Shown: positions 29,538-38,626 of the stretch, one piece after another
How the letters are laid out: every line of letters starts with the position of its first letter
Position numbering within the stretch: the stretch's first letter is position 1
Source of the DNA: an uncultured bacterium
GTDB lineage: Bacteria > Cyanobacteriota > Vampirovibrionia > Gastranaerophilales > Gastranaerophilaceae
Assembly (NCBI GenBank): GCA_902772945.1
Contig: CACYCU010000023.1
Location: 1-38,626, forward strand
DNA length: 38,626 nucleotides
Direction of reading: 5' to 3'
Program-made: the position numbers and the translations under genes
Notes under the pieces: model-generated
What the model was told of the DNA's origin: nothing
Database searches by the model: none
Seen by the model: only the letters and a program-made list of their open reading frames with translations

Positions 29538-32500
29538 ATGACAGTTGACATAACACAAGAAGAAATGAACATCTTGAACCTTAACGGTATTACCGCCGAA
29601 GAGGTAAGAGATAACATTCAATATATGAGAGGCACAGGACTTGATGATAAAACAATCAGGACTCAATATTCTGAAACTATAAAACAATTAAGACCAATAA
29701 CAAAGCTCTCACCGAATGATACCGCAAGAATAAAAGATATGCAAAAAAAGGGTGCTATTACACCTTTTGAATATGCAAGCAGAAAAGCGGTTGAATATAA
29801 CGGAACTTATAACAATGTTGATAAATATGCAAATTTAAACCTGACACCTGAACAAAAAGCTAAACGAGAACAAAACGACAAAGAATATCAACAACGCATA
29901 AATGATATGGAACAAATCAAACTTGAAAAACAAGCTGAAAGTGAACGTATCAGGGCAGAACGTAAAGCGAAAAATGCAGAAAGGGATGCAAGAGTCAATA
30001 ATGGCACAGCCTCGTTTTTAGATAGGGTTGGGGCATATCTTGACAGGCAAGCGGATATAAGTGCAAGAGTATCAGCAAGCACACCTGCTCTTGACCCTGT
30101 TTTAATAATGGCAGGGGTTGATAATACAGGAGAACCTTTACATCCTAGCAAATATGATAAAACTAAACCGATAAATGCTCATGAGTCTGTTGCCAAAAGT
30201 TTTATGTCGGGGGGATGGATACCTTTTGCAGGCGGTTTTATTGAAAATGCAGACAAGAAGAAAGCAAGAGAAATAAAAGAGCATATTATCAACAATGAAC
30301 CTATAAGAGAGGATGAGTTAAAATTTTATAACCGTTATTTAGATAATTTGCAAGAAGAGTCTGCAAGAGGTTACACTTTAGGCGGTAAAATTACGCATGA
30401 TTTTCTCAATTCTTTAGTTAGGTTCGGCGGCGAAATTGCAACAGGTGGATGGGTGTTAAAATCACTCGGGGGAGTCACTGAACTTGCAGAAGGCGCATCA
30501 CTAGCAGAAAAAGCTGCCCATGGCATAAAATCAATGGCTGCAACAGGCGCAGTAAATACAGTTCTACCGACAACTTGGAATGACACTTATGCTAATTATC
30601 AAAATAGGCGATTTGATAAAGAATTTGAATTGACCGACAAAGGAACATGGTTATTAAAAGAGGCAGAGGAAAAGCCTGCAATATCATTCTTGAAATCACT
30701 CGGACAAACTTTTGTAATGTTTGCATCAGAGGCATCAGGCGAACTTCTTAAAATACCTGTTGAAGGAGTGAAGGGTGCAGCAGGGAAATATGTCGGAACT
30801 CCAATCAGCAAATATCTTGCAAGCAACCCGAAACTTATCAAGTTTATTGATAATACAATTCCTGCATTGTCAAAGGCTTATGAAAAATTAAATAATCTGC
30901 CTGTTAAAGGAAAATCTCTTGATTGGTTAAAGAATGCAGTCAAGTTTGATGGCTTTATAGAAGAAATGGGAGAGGAAGTTGTTGAGGATATTATGAATAT
31001 CACTCTCGGAACAACTGACGAAAAAAGAACACTTGAGAATTATGCAAAAGCCATTTTTAAATCTCCTGATGAGTGGGCAGTTATAGCAGGCGCAGTTGCA
31101 TTGCAAGGCGGCACATTATCTGCTGCATCTCATGTCTTGGGCAGTTACATGGAAAGAAACGGCGCAAGTGATGAAGAAATTATTGAAACTCTCAATAATT
31201 TGAGCGAAGGCGAAAAAGAACAAAAAATTCAAGAACTAATAAGCGAGAACCTGATAAATGTTTCAGAATATACAAACGAAGAAAGCGAAAAGAAAAGCCA
31301 ATTAAAAGATGCTTATTTTAACCAAATCAAAAAGACAGGTATGGATGACAATGATGCTCTGTCAAATGCTGAACTCATGTCAGAGGCTTTTGCAGCACTT
31401 GCAAAAAATACAGGTATGAACCTTGACGATGTTACAAATGAGGCTAATATCGTTATACAAAATATGTCAGATGAGCAGGCTCAACAGATGTATGAGGCTG
31501 ATAATTCTGCTGCCTTGAATGGTGATGTCGTATTCAATGGCAGTCAACTTATTGATGATGAATTGCAAAAAGTTTATGATGATTTTTCTGCACTTCCTGA
31601 AGATTATTCTGATGAGGCAGATGTGAATAATCGCATCCAACAGATGCAGATTTTGCAAGATATTAAAGATGGAGACCTCGCACAAGAACAGCAGCAAGCT
31701 GCACAAGATTTGATTGCTCAATATGAACAAACAAATCCGCAACTTGCTGCTGCATTGCGCAAAGCAGTTGAGAACAAACAGAATACAACTAATGATGCAA
31801 GCGGCATCAATGAAGTGGAATTTCAAAAAATCGACACAGCAGGTGCAGAAAATAATCAGACCGCACTTGCAAGACAAGAATGGAAAAACAAAGGAACAGA
31901 GTCAAAATTTTTTAAAAAGTGGACTGATGATGCACCTCTTGTAACATCTCAAGAGGCATTGAAATATAATTTTAAAACAGGAGAAAAGATTGCAGTCGAG
32001 GGTTATCATGGTACAAAAAGAGGTGATAGAGTTGGTGAAGTATTTAGACCTGAAAGGGCAACATCAGGACCGATGGCATTTTTCTCAAGTGAGAGAAAAA
32101 TCAGTGAGAATTATGCCAAGGGCAAAGAAGATACATCTTTGAGTGATGATATGAGAGATTATGACCAATGGTTTAAAATTAAAATCAATGGTCGCTCAAT
32201 CCCATTAAAAGATGCATGGTGGAACTTGACCTCTCAAAAACGTCAAGAAATCAGCGAAAAAGCACCACATATCACTTATGATGAAAACGGTGAAAATATA
32301 ATTTATGATGAAAATAATAATAGAGGCATCGGAAACTATGACTATGAAATCAAAAGATATAGGGGTAATGCATTAAAAACACTTGTAGAAGGTTGGCTGA
32401 ATAGCGGCACACTTTGGGGCAACGAGGATGATTTCATAAAAGTTCTTGAAATGGTTGGTATAGACAGAGATGATATTGATTATATAGACCCTTATACTGA

Positions 32501-35500
32501 CCATTCAAAAGTTTATGATGTTTATTTGTCATTCAAAAATCCGCTTGTAACAACTGATATTCCGAAAAAAGTATTGAACAAATTGAATAGAGAGGCAAAG
32601 AAACAGCCTATACCTGAAATGGGATATGGAGTTGATGCTTGGGACAAAAAATACAGAAATCCTTTACAATGGGTAGAGGCTTTGAATGAAGATTATGCAA
32701 AGGATGAAAATTCTTATGTATGGACTGTAATACCTGATTGGGTTACGGATGTATTAAAAGGCTTTGGCTATGACGGTATAATTGACATGGGTGGCAAAGC
32801 AGGTGGAGAAATTCACAAGGTTTATATCCCATTTGCATCAGAGCAAATTAAGTCAGTTGATAATCAGGGAACTTTTGACGAAAACAATCCGAATATATAT
32901 TATCAGCCAATAAGCAAAACTGCAGCCGAATATGATTATATTCATAATCAAGTTACAGGCGAAAGAATTGATATTGAAATGAATGACGATATTAAGGTTG
33001 ATAAAATCAAACCTCAAAAAATATCTGCAAAATTGCCATTCAAAATATCAAAGAAACCTGCTGATAATAAAAAAAACATAGTTAAAAATCTTGATTTAAT
33101 ATCTAAAAGTAGAGATGTTAAAAATAAAAATACAGACGAAATTGCCAAAGTTGATAAAAGCACAATAGAAAAATCTATATCAAATATCCCTATAAATAGT
33201 AATATTTATAATGATTTTTGCTGCATATTATTTAATATTGAAAAATTATACAAAAATGCTCAAAAAATCCTTTCTTATAAAGATGCAAAGACTAACACTG
33301 ATATGATAATCAAAAGATATGCAAATGTTGTAAAAATAAACAACAATAATTATCTTTTAGAATTTATCTTAAAAGAAAAAGGTAAGGTATTATTATATTC
33401 AGTAAAACCATTAAGCAATAAAGATGCGGTACTGACTAACGCCTACACAGATAAAAATCTTTCAGCACTCAATACCGCTACTTATAGTATAACCGATATT
33501 AAAAAGATTTTCAAGTCTAAACTTGTAAATGAATATAACAATGATTACAAAAATTCACAATCTAAACAAGGTATAAATCCAAAATTTCAAAAGATACAAA
33601 AACAATCTCCGGTGCAAATGAGTTTGTTTGATACTGCTATTCAGCAGAGTTTATTTCAACAGGAACAAATCTTTCAGCCTCAAAGTGAAACAGGGCAAAA
33701 TGTTCAACTTGAAATCGGTTTGTCATACGATAAGCAAAAAATTGAAGAAAAGAAAAAAGAAGAAATTAAAACTGATGCGATTACTGATGCAGGTGACTCT
33801 CTTCTTGGGAATTTAAAGAAAAACAAAAAACAATATACATGGGTTGAATTAGATGGAATGAATGATTTACTCCGAAAGAAATATCTGTCTAAATCATATA
33901 TCTACCAATTACCTACATTTGAAGATTTTAAAAAACAAGGATTATCTGACAAGTCTATTGCTTTTATAAGTCTTGTTTATTCAAAGATAAATGCAAAACC
34001 TGCAGCAGGATATGAAACAAAAGAGGCACAAAAAATATACTTTGATGGTGTGCATGAAATTATGGAAAAAACCATCAAATTTGCAAAAGAGAATGATGCC
34101 TTATTAAGTAATTACTCAAGACAGTCGGCAAGAAATGATGAGTTGTTTAATAGTGTATTCCCTGATACAGAAAATAAAAAACCATATAATATATTTACTG
34201 CATACCCTGCACATAATAAAAAGGCAATTATTGTTGGCGGCAATAAGTTAGTACAGTCATTGTGTCTTGGTTATTCAACTGCTGCTGATATTGAAAAAGT
34301 TTTATCAAAAATGCAGGCACTTAATTCTGAAAACAAAGAGCAACAGACAAAAGAAACTGTTACAGGATGGAGAACAAAATTTGATGTTGCTCAAACATAC
34401 AGAGGATGGTGCGTTGCAGACAGAAAAAGCGGCATGATTATTACAAGTAAAGAATTGCCGACAAAAGAAATTGCGGAACAAGTTGCAGAAAAAATATATC
34501 AAGAAGTATTAAAAAATAGCAAAAATTATACAGAAAATTATAGTGAGTTGAGAAATCATATACCACGCAGGCAGAACGGTCAAAATGTCAACCCCGAGGC
34601 ACTAATAGAAGTGTTTGGCTTTAGGGGTATAAATTTCGGGAATTGGACTAAACAACAAGAAAGGCAAGACTTTGTTAATCTTGCGTATGACTCATTATAT
34701 GACCTTGCAGAACTTTTAAACCTGCCGCCAAAGGCATTGAGTTTAGGCGGCAAGTTAGGCTTGGCTTTTGGTGCGCAGGGTAGAAGTAAAGCAGATGGGC
34801 ATTTTATTCCTGAATATAACGAAATAAATCTAACAAGAAAGACAGGGGCAGGCGCACTTGCTCATGAATGGTGGCATGCACTTGATTTTTATTTTGGTGA
34901 CCAATCAAAAGGCAAAGAGTTCAGTGGCAGACCTGCTCTTGCTTTAAAAGAACAAGGTTTATTAAGAAAAGAGGTCTATGATGCTCTTGCAAATCTCATG
35001 GAACAAATTAAGTATTCCCCTCTTACTGAAAAAGAGATTGAGGATAAAAGTAATTCAATGGAAGTTGGTATTCATAGAGCCATTGAGTATTATGCTAATG
35101 ATATTAAAAATAGTTTTAAAAAATCAAAGAAAGCAAATGAGATTTCAAAATTTGTAGATAATATTGTTTCAAAAGCTGCTGAAATTGATATATCAGCAGA
35201 AACAGACAATCTTAATAAAGAGTATATGAATTTGCTTGATGAACGCAGAAAAACTTGGGATAACTTATCTAAATTGGGCAACCTTTTGCACTATTGCAAA
35301 AAATTGCAACAAGTTCAGGATATTGCAAAATCATCAAAAAAATATTCTCAATACTATCAAAATGCAGAATTGCTGAACTCTCTTGAGAAAGGAATGGGCA
35401 AAGCATATTGGACTAGCAGCACAGAACTTGGTGCAAGAGCATTTGCAAGTTATATCTTAAACAAAACCGTTGAAAATAATTATCAAAATAATTTTCTTGT

Positions 35501-38500
35501 TAGAGATGAAAAAGGAGAAGTGAGCCTCAATGTATCGGTTTTAGGTGCAATGATTGAGTCAAAAGAAAAAGGGGAAGAATACAAAGGAAGTTCAAAAATA
35601 TTTGTTGAATGGTATCCTGCCGAACAGGAAGAACGAGAAAGGATTTTTTCAGCATTTGATAAATTATTCTCAAATATTAAAATCAGAGAAGATAACGGCA
35701 TACCTATTTTATATCAAAGCAATGATGACATGAACTCCAATATCGAAAATGCAAGGGGGTTCACTTATCAGAGAAAGAATTTTGACGGCACAGAAAAAGA
35801 AAACCTGATTGTGCTGCTCAATAAAAAAGCAGATAAATCAACCCTGATGCACGAGTTTGCTCATGTTTATTTGATTACATTGAACAATCTTGCTCAACAT
35901 AACGATAAAGCAAAAGAACTCTTGATGCAGGTTAATAAATGGCTGCACTATGACGGTGTTGAATATACCGAATTTCAACACGAAAGATTTGCAAATCATT
36001 TTGTTGCGTATGTTGCAACAGGTCGTGCGCCTTCATACGGTTTGAAAAAAGTATTTGAAAACTTCCGCAAATGGCTCAATGATATGTATTCTGCATTGCA
36101 AGCAGCAGATGATGTTTGGATTGACCCCGAGGCAGAAGAATTATTTGAAAAACTGCTCGGAGATATTTCAATCAATGCCCAAAAACAAGAGGCTGAACAA
36201 ATCCTCAACAAAGCACATAACAACGCAATAAGAAGATATAATGATAAACTTGAACAACTAAAACAAAAGTATAAGAAAAATCAACTCACCGAATATCAGA
36301 AAAGATACAGAGATGCTGCATTGTCTATCGTACATTATGCGCTGACAAACTCTCGTATGCCCGAGGCTAAAAAGTATCAGAATTATAATCAGTTGCGGAT
36401 GATACTTCTTGCAACTTCTGAATACAAAAGAAAAAGCAAAGGTGTTGCAAAACAACAAGAAGAAATCGGGGAAATACTTGCGAACCTTGATGATGCATTT
36501 TCTGCAAATGATGGGTTCATGGCAGGATGGGCAGAATTTTTCTCGGACACAGGAGTCAGCTATGATAATCAAGAAACAGGCGCAGACATAGAACTTGCAA
36601 CAAGAGCATTTGAGGTTCTTGTTAATGGTGAGTATGCTCAAGCTACTCCTGATTATATCGGCGGTGAATATGGTGACTTAACCGAAGAAGAAAAGACCCA
36701 AACAGAATTTGAACTTGAATACATCATCGAAGAGTATAAAAATGCTGATGATAAAACTATCCCACTATTAGCATACAATGAATGGTCAAAAAAAGTTCAC
36801 CCATACATTGAAGAAGATATGCAAAAAGAATGGGAAAGACAAACTAATGAAATTGACCGCTATCAGGCTCTTAATAAGTTTGAACAGGCAAAAGAAGATT
36901 TGAAACTCTATGCCGCAACTCTAAAAGGTCAGGGCGATTATTCAGCACAGTTTGCGGAATATGCAAGAGCAATCGTAAAACGATTAGACTTTATGACCGA
37001 AAACGACAAAGCAAAACTGTTTGACAAACTCAAAGAGTTCAACTCATTCAGAGAGATTGAAAGAAATCTTGATGATGTGATGGATTATGCTCAAACTCTT
37101 GCTGATGTATCTGACCGCAGAGCATTGTCAGAACAGATTGACAGAGAAGTCAAACAAACAATCCATGTATGGCAAAACGGCATCAAGAAAACAAAATATA
37201 CATATCCTGCAAATAAACTCTTTGAACGGTTAAGAGAAATCAACAAGATGTCAGTGTCAGCGGTTCAGGAGATGTATGATGCAATAGTAAACGAAGAAGA
37301 ACAACCTGACTACACATCCGATACTGTTCATGATAAAGAATACTACTCATTACTTGAGGAATTGTTTATCAAGTACAAGATAAACGGTATATATTATAAT
37401 TCAACCGAGTTCTTGCAGGACTTGCTTGAAAAATTACAGACTGCAAAATATACTGCAAAAATCGCAAGAGATGAGATTGATTTTGAACGCAGAATGAAAC
37501 AACTCAATCTCGTTGATGAATGCGCAAAAGCGGTCAACGAAAGAAAAGACGAAATAAAAGAAAAACAGATAATCAAAAAGATTGGTAAACTCAATTCTCT
37601 TGGGTTCAATTTTAACGGCGCATTGAAAATGATTTTCAATGACAAAATTAAAAATTGGGCATCATTTGATTATTTGTATGCAAAAAGAGATGCACAAGTC
37701 GGGAAAGACCGCAGAGAGTTCTTGGAAAAAGCTAAAAAGATTTTTGGGTATGATGGCAAACTTGGAGATGTAAAACTCTTCAATAGGTTCATTGATATGA
37801 CTCAAAAATATTATAAAATCAATCAAAGACATTCTCCTGATATTGAGCAAGGTTCTTATCGTGTTACACAGCAATCACCTGAAACAGGTTTTAATGCAAC
37901 ACAATATACTCAACAAGTCAGACAGGATATTGATTTTGCTCAAGAGTGGAAACCGATTGAAACCGAATTGTCAAAGATGGAAGTTTTATACTTTTATATT
38001 CAGGCTAAAAACCCGACATCTTATGTCATCCTGACCGATAAAGACAAAGGTCAATTTGACAAATATGAATTTGATACAATGCTTGACTCACTAACCGAAC
38101 AAGAAAAAATGCTCGGTGATGTGATGCAGCTTGCAGCAGAGAAATATTGGAACGGACTCAACGCATACCACATCAAGAAATATCATACCGAACTCGGGAA
38201 AGTAAAGGGATATTTCCCTCGCTTGTCTGAATTGTCAGAAGTAAAAATGCTTGATATGTTCAATGATTATGTCAACCAATCTTCAACAGGAAAATTTCAA
38301 AAACAAAGAACGGCAGGCGCAGGAACAAGAATTGCAACCGCCAATGCTCTTGCGGTTCTGTTTGACCATATAGAAAAGGCAAATACTGTCATCATCATGG
38401 GTGAGCACATGGATGAGGTGAACAGAGTTTTCACAAATCCTGATTTAAAAAGATTGATTGAAAATACTTGGGGCGATGATGTTACAAGAGAATTTTACGG

Positions 38501-38626
38501 ACAATTAGCAGGCAATTTATTTACGGCTCAAACACTCACAAAATCACTTCAAGAAAAGTGGTATGGCTCTATTATAAGTAATCTGATAAAAGCAAATATA
38601 TTCTTTAAGCCGCAAATCGGATTTAA
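29538..38626 (+). CDS. Giant polyvalent virion protein (3,368 residues in the closed circle)
   Basis: The frame is open from ATG 29538 (TTAGGAGTATAGG upstream) to the right end and continues at base 2 to 1105, giving 3,368 residues. Regions by residue: 1-155 helical with a charged coil; 220-330 hydrophobic/glycine-rich helices (FMSGGWIPFAGGF, LVRFGGEIATGGW); 820-1125 an ADP-ribosyltransferase-like domain (GYHGTKRGD, GPMAFFSSERKISENYA, GYDGIIDMGG, FDENNPNIYY); 1210-1295 possibly an LPD3-type domain; QMSLF and QQSLF near 1360-1373; 1690-1785 an LPD1 domain with HEWWH; 2100-2190 a zincin-like domain with HEFAH and a downstream HERFANHF; then long coiled coils. Polyvalent proteins of this kind are known to be carried in virions and delivered with DNA to act against host defence. 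No RNA polymerase motif was found. It follows the M15 core protein after nine bases. Confidence 0.85.
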   Translation, partial: MTVDITQEEMNILNLNGITAEEVRDNIQYMRGTGLDDKTIRTQYSETIKQLRPITKLSPNDTARIKDMQKKGAITPFEYASRKAVEYNGTYNNVDKYANLNLTPEQKAKREQNDKEYQQRINDMEQIKLEKQAESERIRAERKAKNAERDARVNNGTASFLDRVGAYLDRQADISARVSASTPALDPVLIMAGVDNTGEPLHPSKYDKTKPINAHESVAKSFMSGGWIPFAGGFIENADKKKAREIKEHIINNEPIREDELKFYNRYLDNLQEESARGYTLGGKITHDFLNSLVRFGGEIATGGWVLKSLGGVTELAEGASLAEKAAHGIKSMAATGAVNTVLPTTWNDTYANYQNRRFDKEFELTDKGTWLLKEAEEKPAISFLKSLGQTFVMFASEASGELLKIPVEGVKGAAGKYVGTPISKYLASNPKLIKFIDNTIPALSKAYEKLNNLPVKGKSLDWLKNAVKFDGFIEEMGEEVVEDIMNITLGTTDEKRTLENYAKAIFKSPDEWAVIAGAVALQGGTLSAASHVLGSYMERNGASDEEIIETLNNLSEGEKEQKIQELISENLINVSEYTNEESEKKSQLKDAYFNQIKKTGMDDNDALSNAELMSEAFAALAKNTGMNLDDVTNEANIVIQNMSDEQAQQMYEADNSAALNGDVVFNGSQLIDDELQKVYDDFSALPEDYSDEADVNNRIQQMQILQDIKDGDLAQEQQQAAQDLIAQYEQTNPQLAAALRKAVENKQNTTNDASGINEVEFQKIDTAGAENNQTALARQEWKNKGTESKFFKKWTDDAPLVTSQEALKYNFKTGEKIAVEGYHGTKRGDRVGEVFRPERATSGPMAFFSSERKISENYAKGKEDTSLSDDMRDYDQWFKIKINGRSIPLKDAWWNLTSQKRQEISEKAPHITYDENGENIIYDENNNRGIGNYDYEIKRYRGNALKTLVEGWLNSGTLWGNEDDFIKVLEMVGIDRDDIDYIDPYTDHSKVYDVYLSFKNPLVTTDIPKKVLNKLNREAKKQPIPEMGYGVDAWDKKYRNPLQWVEALNEDYAKDENSYVWTVIPDWVTDVLKGFGYDGIIDMGGKAGGEIHKVYIPFASEQIKSVDNQGTFDENNPNIYYQPISKTAAEYDYIHNQVTGERIDIEMNDDIKVDKIKPQKISAKLPFKISKKPADNKKNIVKNLDLISKSRDVKNKNTDEIAKVDKSTIEKSISNIPINSNIYNDFCCILFNIEKLYKNAQKILSYKDAKTNTDMIIKRYANVVKINNNNYLLEFILKEKGKVLLYSVKPLSNKDAVLTNAYTDKNLSALNTATYSITDIKKIFKSKLVNEYNNDYKNSQSKQGINPKFQKIQKQSPVQMSLFDTAIQQSLFQQEQIFQPQSETGQNVQLEIGLSYDKQKIEEKKKEEIKTDAITDAGDSLLGNLKKNKKQYTWVELDGMNDLLRKKYLSKSYIYQLPTFEDFKKQGLSDKSIAFISLVYSKINAKPAAGYETKEAQKIYFDGVHEIMEKTIKFAKENDALLSNYSRQSARNDELFNSVFPDTENKKPYNIFTAYPAHNKKAIIVGGNKLVQSLCLGYSTAADIEKVLSKMQALNSENKEQQTKETVTGWRTKFDVAQTYRGWCVADRKSGMIITSKELPTKEIAEQVAEKIYQEVLKNSKNYTENYSELRNHIPRRQNGQNVNPEALIEVFGFRGINFGNWTKQQERQDFVNLAYDSLYDLAELLNLPPKALSLGGKLGLAFGAQGRSKADGHFIPEYNEINLTRKTGAGALAHEWWHALDFYFGDQSKGKEFSGRPALALKEQGLLRKEVYDALANLMEQIKYSPLTEKEIEDKSNSMEVGIHRAIEYYANDIKNSFKKSKKANEISKFVDNIVSKAAEIDISAETDNLNKEYMNLLDERRKTWDNLSKLGNLLHYCKKLQQVQDIAKSSKKYSQYYQNAELLNSLEKGMGKAYWTSSTELGARAFASYILNKTVENNYQNNFLVRDEKGEVSLNVSVLGAMIESKEKGEEYKGSSKIFVEWYPAEQEERERIFSAFDKLFSNIKIREDNGIPILYQSNDDMNSNIENARGFTYQRKNFDGTEKENLIVLLNKKADKSTLMHEFAHVYLITLNNLAQHNDKAKELLMQVNKWLHYDGVEYTEFQHERFANHFVAYVATGRAPSYGLKKVFENFRKWLNDMYSALQAADDVWIDPEAEELFEKLLGDISINAQKQEAEQILNKAHNNAIRRYNDKLEQLKQKYKKNQLTEYQKRYRDAALSIVHYALTNSRMPEAKKYQNYNQLRMILLATSEYKRKSKGVAKQQEEIGEILANLDDAFSANDGFMAGWAEFFSDTGVSYDNQETGADIELATRAFEVLVNGEYAQATPDYIGGEYGDLTEEEKTQTEFELEYIIEEYKNADDKTIPLLAYNEWSKKVHPYIEEDMQKEWERQTNEIDRYQALNKFEQAKEDLKLYAATLKGQGDYSAQFAEYARAIVKRLDFMTENDKAKLFDKLKEFNSFREIERNLDDVMDYAQTLADVSDRRALSEQIDREVKQTIHVWQNGIKKTKYTYPANKLFERLREINKMSVSAVQEMYDAIVNEEEQPDYTSDTVHDKEYYSLLEELFIKYKINGIYYNSTEFLQDLLEKLQTAKYTAKIARDEIDFERRMKQLNLVDECAKAVNERKDEIKEKQIIKKIGKLNSLGFNFNGALKMIFNDKIKNWASFDYLYAKRDAQVGKDRREFLEKAKKIFGYDGKLGDVKLFNRFIDMTQKYYKINQRHSPDIEQGSYRVTQQSPETGFNATQYTQQVRQDIDFAQEWKPIETELSKMEVLYFYIQAKNPTSYVILTDKDKGQFDKYEFDTMLDSLTEQEKMLGDVMQLAAEKYWNGLNAYHIKKYHTELGKVKGYFPRLSELSEVKMLDMFNDYVNQSSTGKFQKQRTAGAGTRIATANALAVLFDHIEKANTVIIMGEHMDEVNRVFTNPDLKRLIENTWGDDVTREFYGQLAGNLFTAQTLTKSLQEKWYGSIISNLIKANIFFKPQIGF
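38540..38626. repeat. Right copy of 87-bp terminal direct repeat
   Basis: Identical to 1-87 and in the same reading frame of the giant gene. See the left copy. Confidence 0.95.

Noticed and set aside
29538..38626. An N4-like virion RNA polymerase, suggested by size and position
   Set aside because: The size is similar, but I found no polymerase motifs; the recognisable parts are ART, LPD1 and zincin-type domains.

Overview
The window is one complete temperate bacteriophage genome, opened at an arbitrary point. Its first 87 bases (1-87) are repeated exactly as its last 87 (38540-38626), so the unit is a circle, or a circularly permuted molecule, of 38,539 bp. One giant gene runs across the ends. 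The structural genes are those of a short-tailed phage (podovirus): a T7-type head-tail connector, a Bbp16/Bbp19-like head module, T7 gp11/gp12-like tail tube proteins, T7 gp13/gp14-like internal virion proteins and a T7-tail-fibre-type adaptor. There is no phage RNA polymerase or DNA polymerase. A tyrosine recombinase and a small XRE repressor indicate a lysogenic cycle.

The DNA is AT-rich. Nearly every gene has a strong AAGGAG/GAGGAG Shine-Dalgarno sequence, and TTGACA-type promoters are visible. This argues against Bacteroidota, which rarely use such sites, but does not name a host. A secreted protein with a Gram-negative-looking signal peptide and a BspA-type leucine-rich-repeat tip fit a host-associated (possibly gut) bacterium with low GC; this is inference.

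Layout. (1) Rightward late block, 15742 to 38539 and on through 1 to 6643: zinc-ribbon protein, small and large terminase, small virion protein, connector, Bbp19-like protein, scaffold, capsid, cement protein, internal virion and tail tube proteins, an M15-peptidase virion protein, the 3,368-residue polyvalent protein, tail fibres, an HNH nuclease, and a lysis cassette (papain-like hydrolase, membrane/coiled-coil protein, M15 endolysin). It ends at a terminator at 6693-6718. (2) Integration region, 6787-8215: hairpins, a 25-bp direct repeat and the integrase gene. (3) Leftward early block, 14185 down to 8220: about 19 small, tightly overlapping genes, including a ribbon-helix-helix protein, a replication-initiator-like protein, an HNH-like protein, an adenine methyltransferase-like protein and zinc-binding miniproteins. 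(4) Control and origin region, 14186-15741: a nearly symmetric pair of divergent promoters, a repressor gene, a secreted repeat protein, helically phased iterons beside a very AT-rich stretch, a terminator, and a palindrome-rich leader for the late block.

The most unusual items are these. The giant putative ejected protein combines an ADP-ribosyltransferase-like domain, two HExxH domains (one LPD1-type) and tandem clamp-binding-like motifs. A run of seven G lies exactly at the border between the fibre adaptor and the leucine-rich tip, where a -1 shift would fuse them. An iteron array lies beside AT-rich DNA. Two overlapping promoters share one palindrome.
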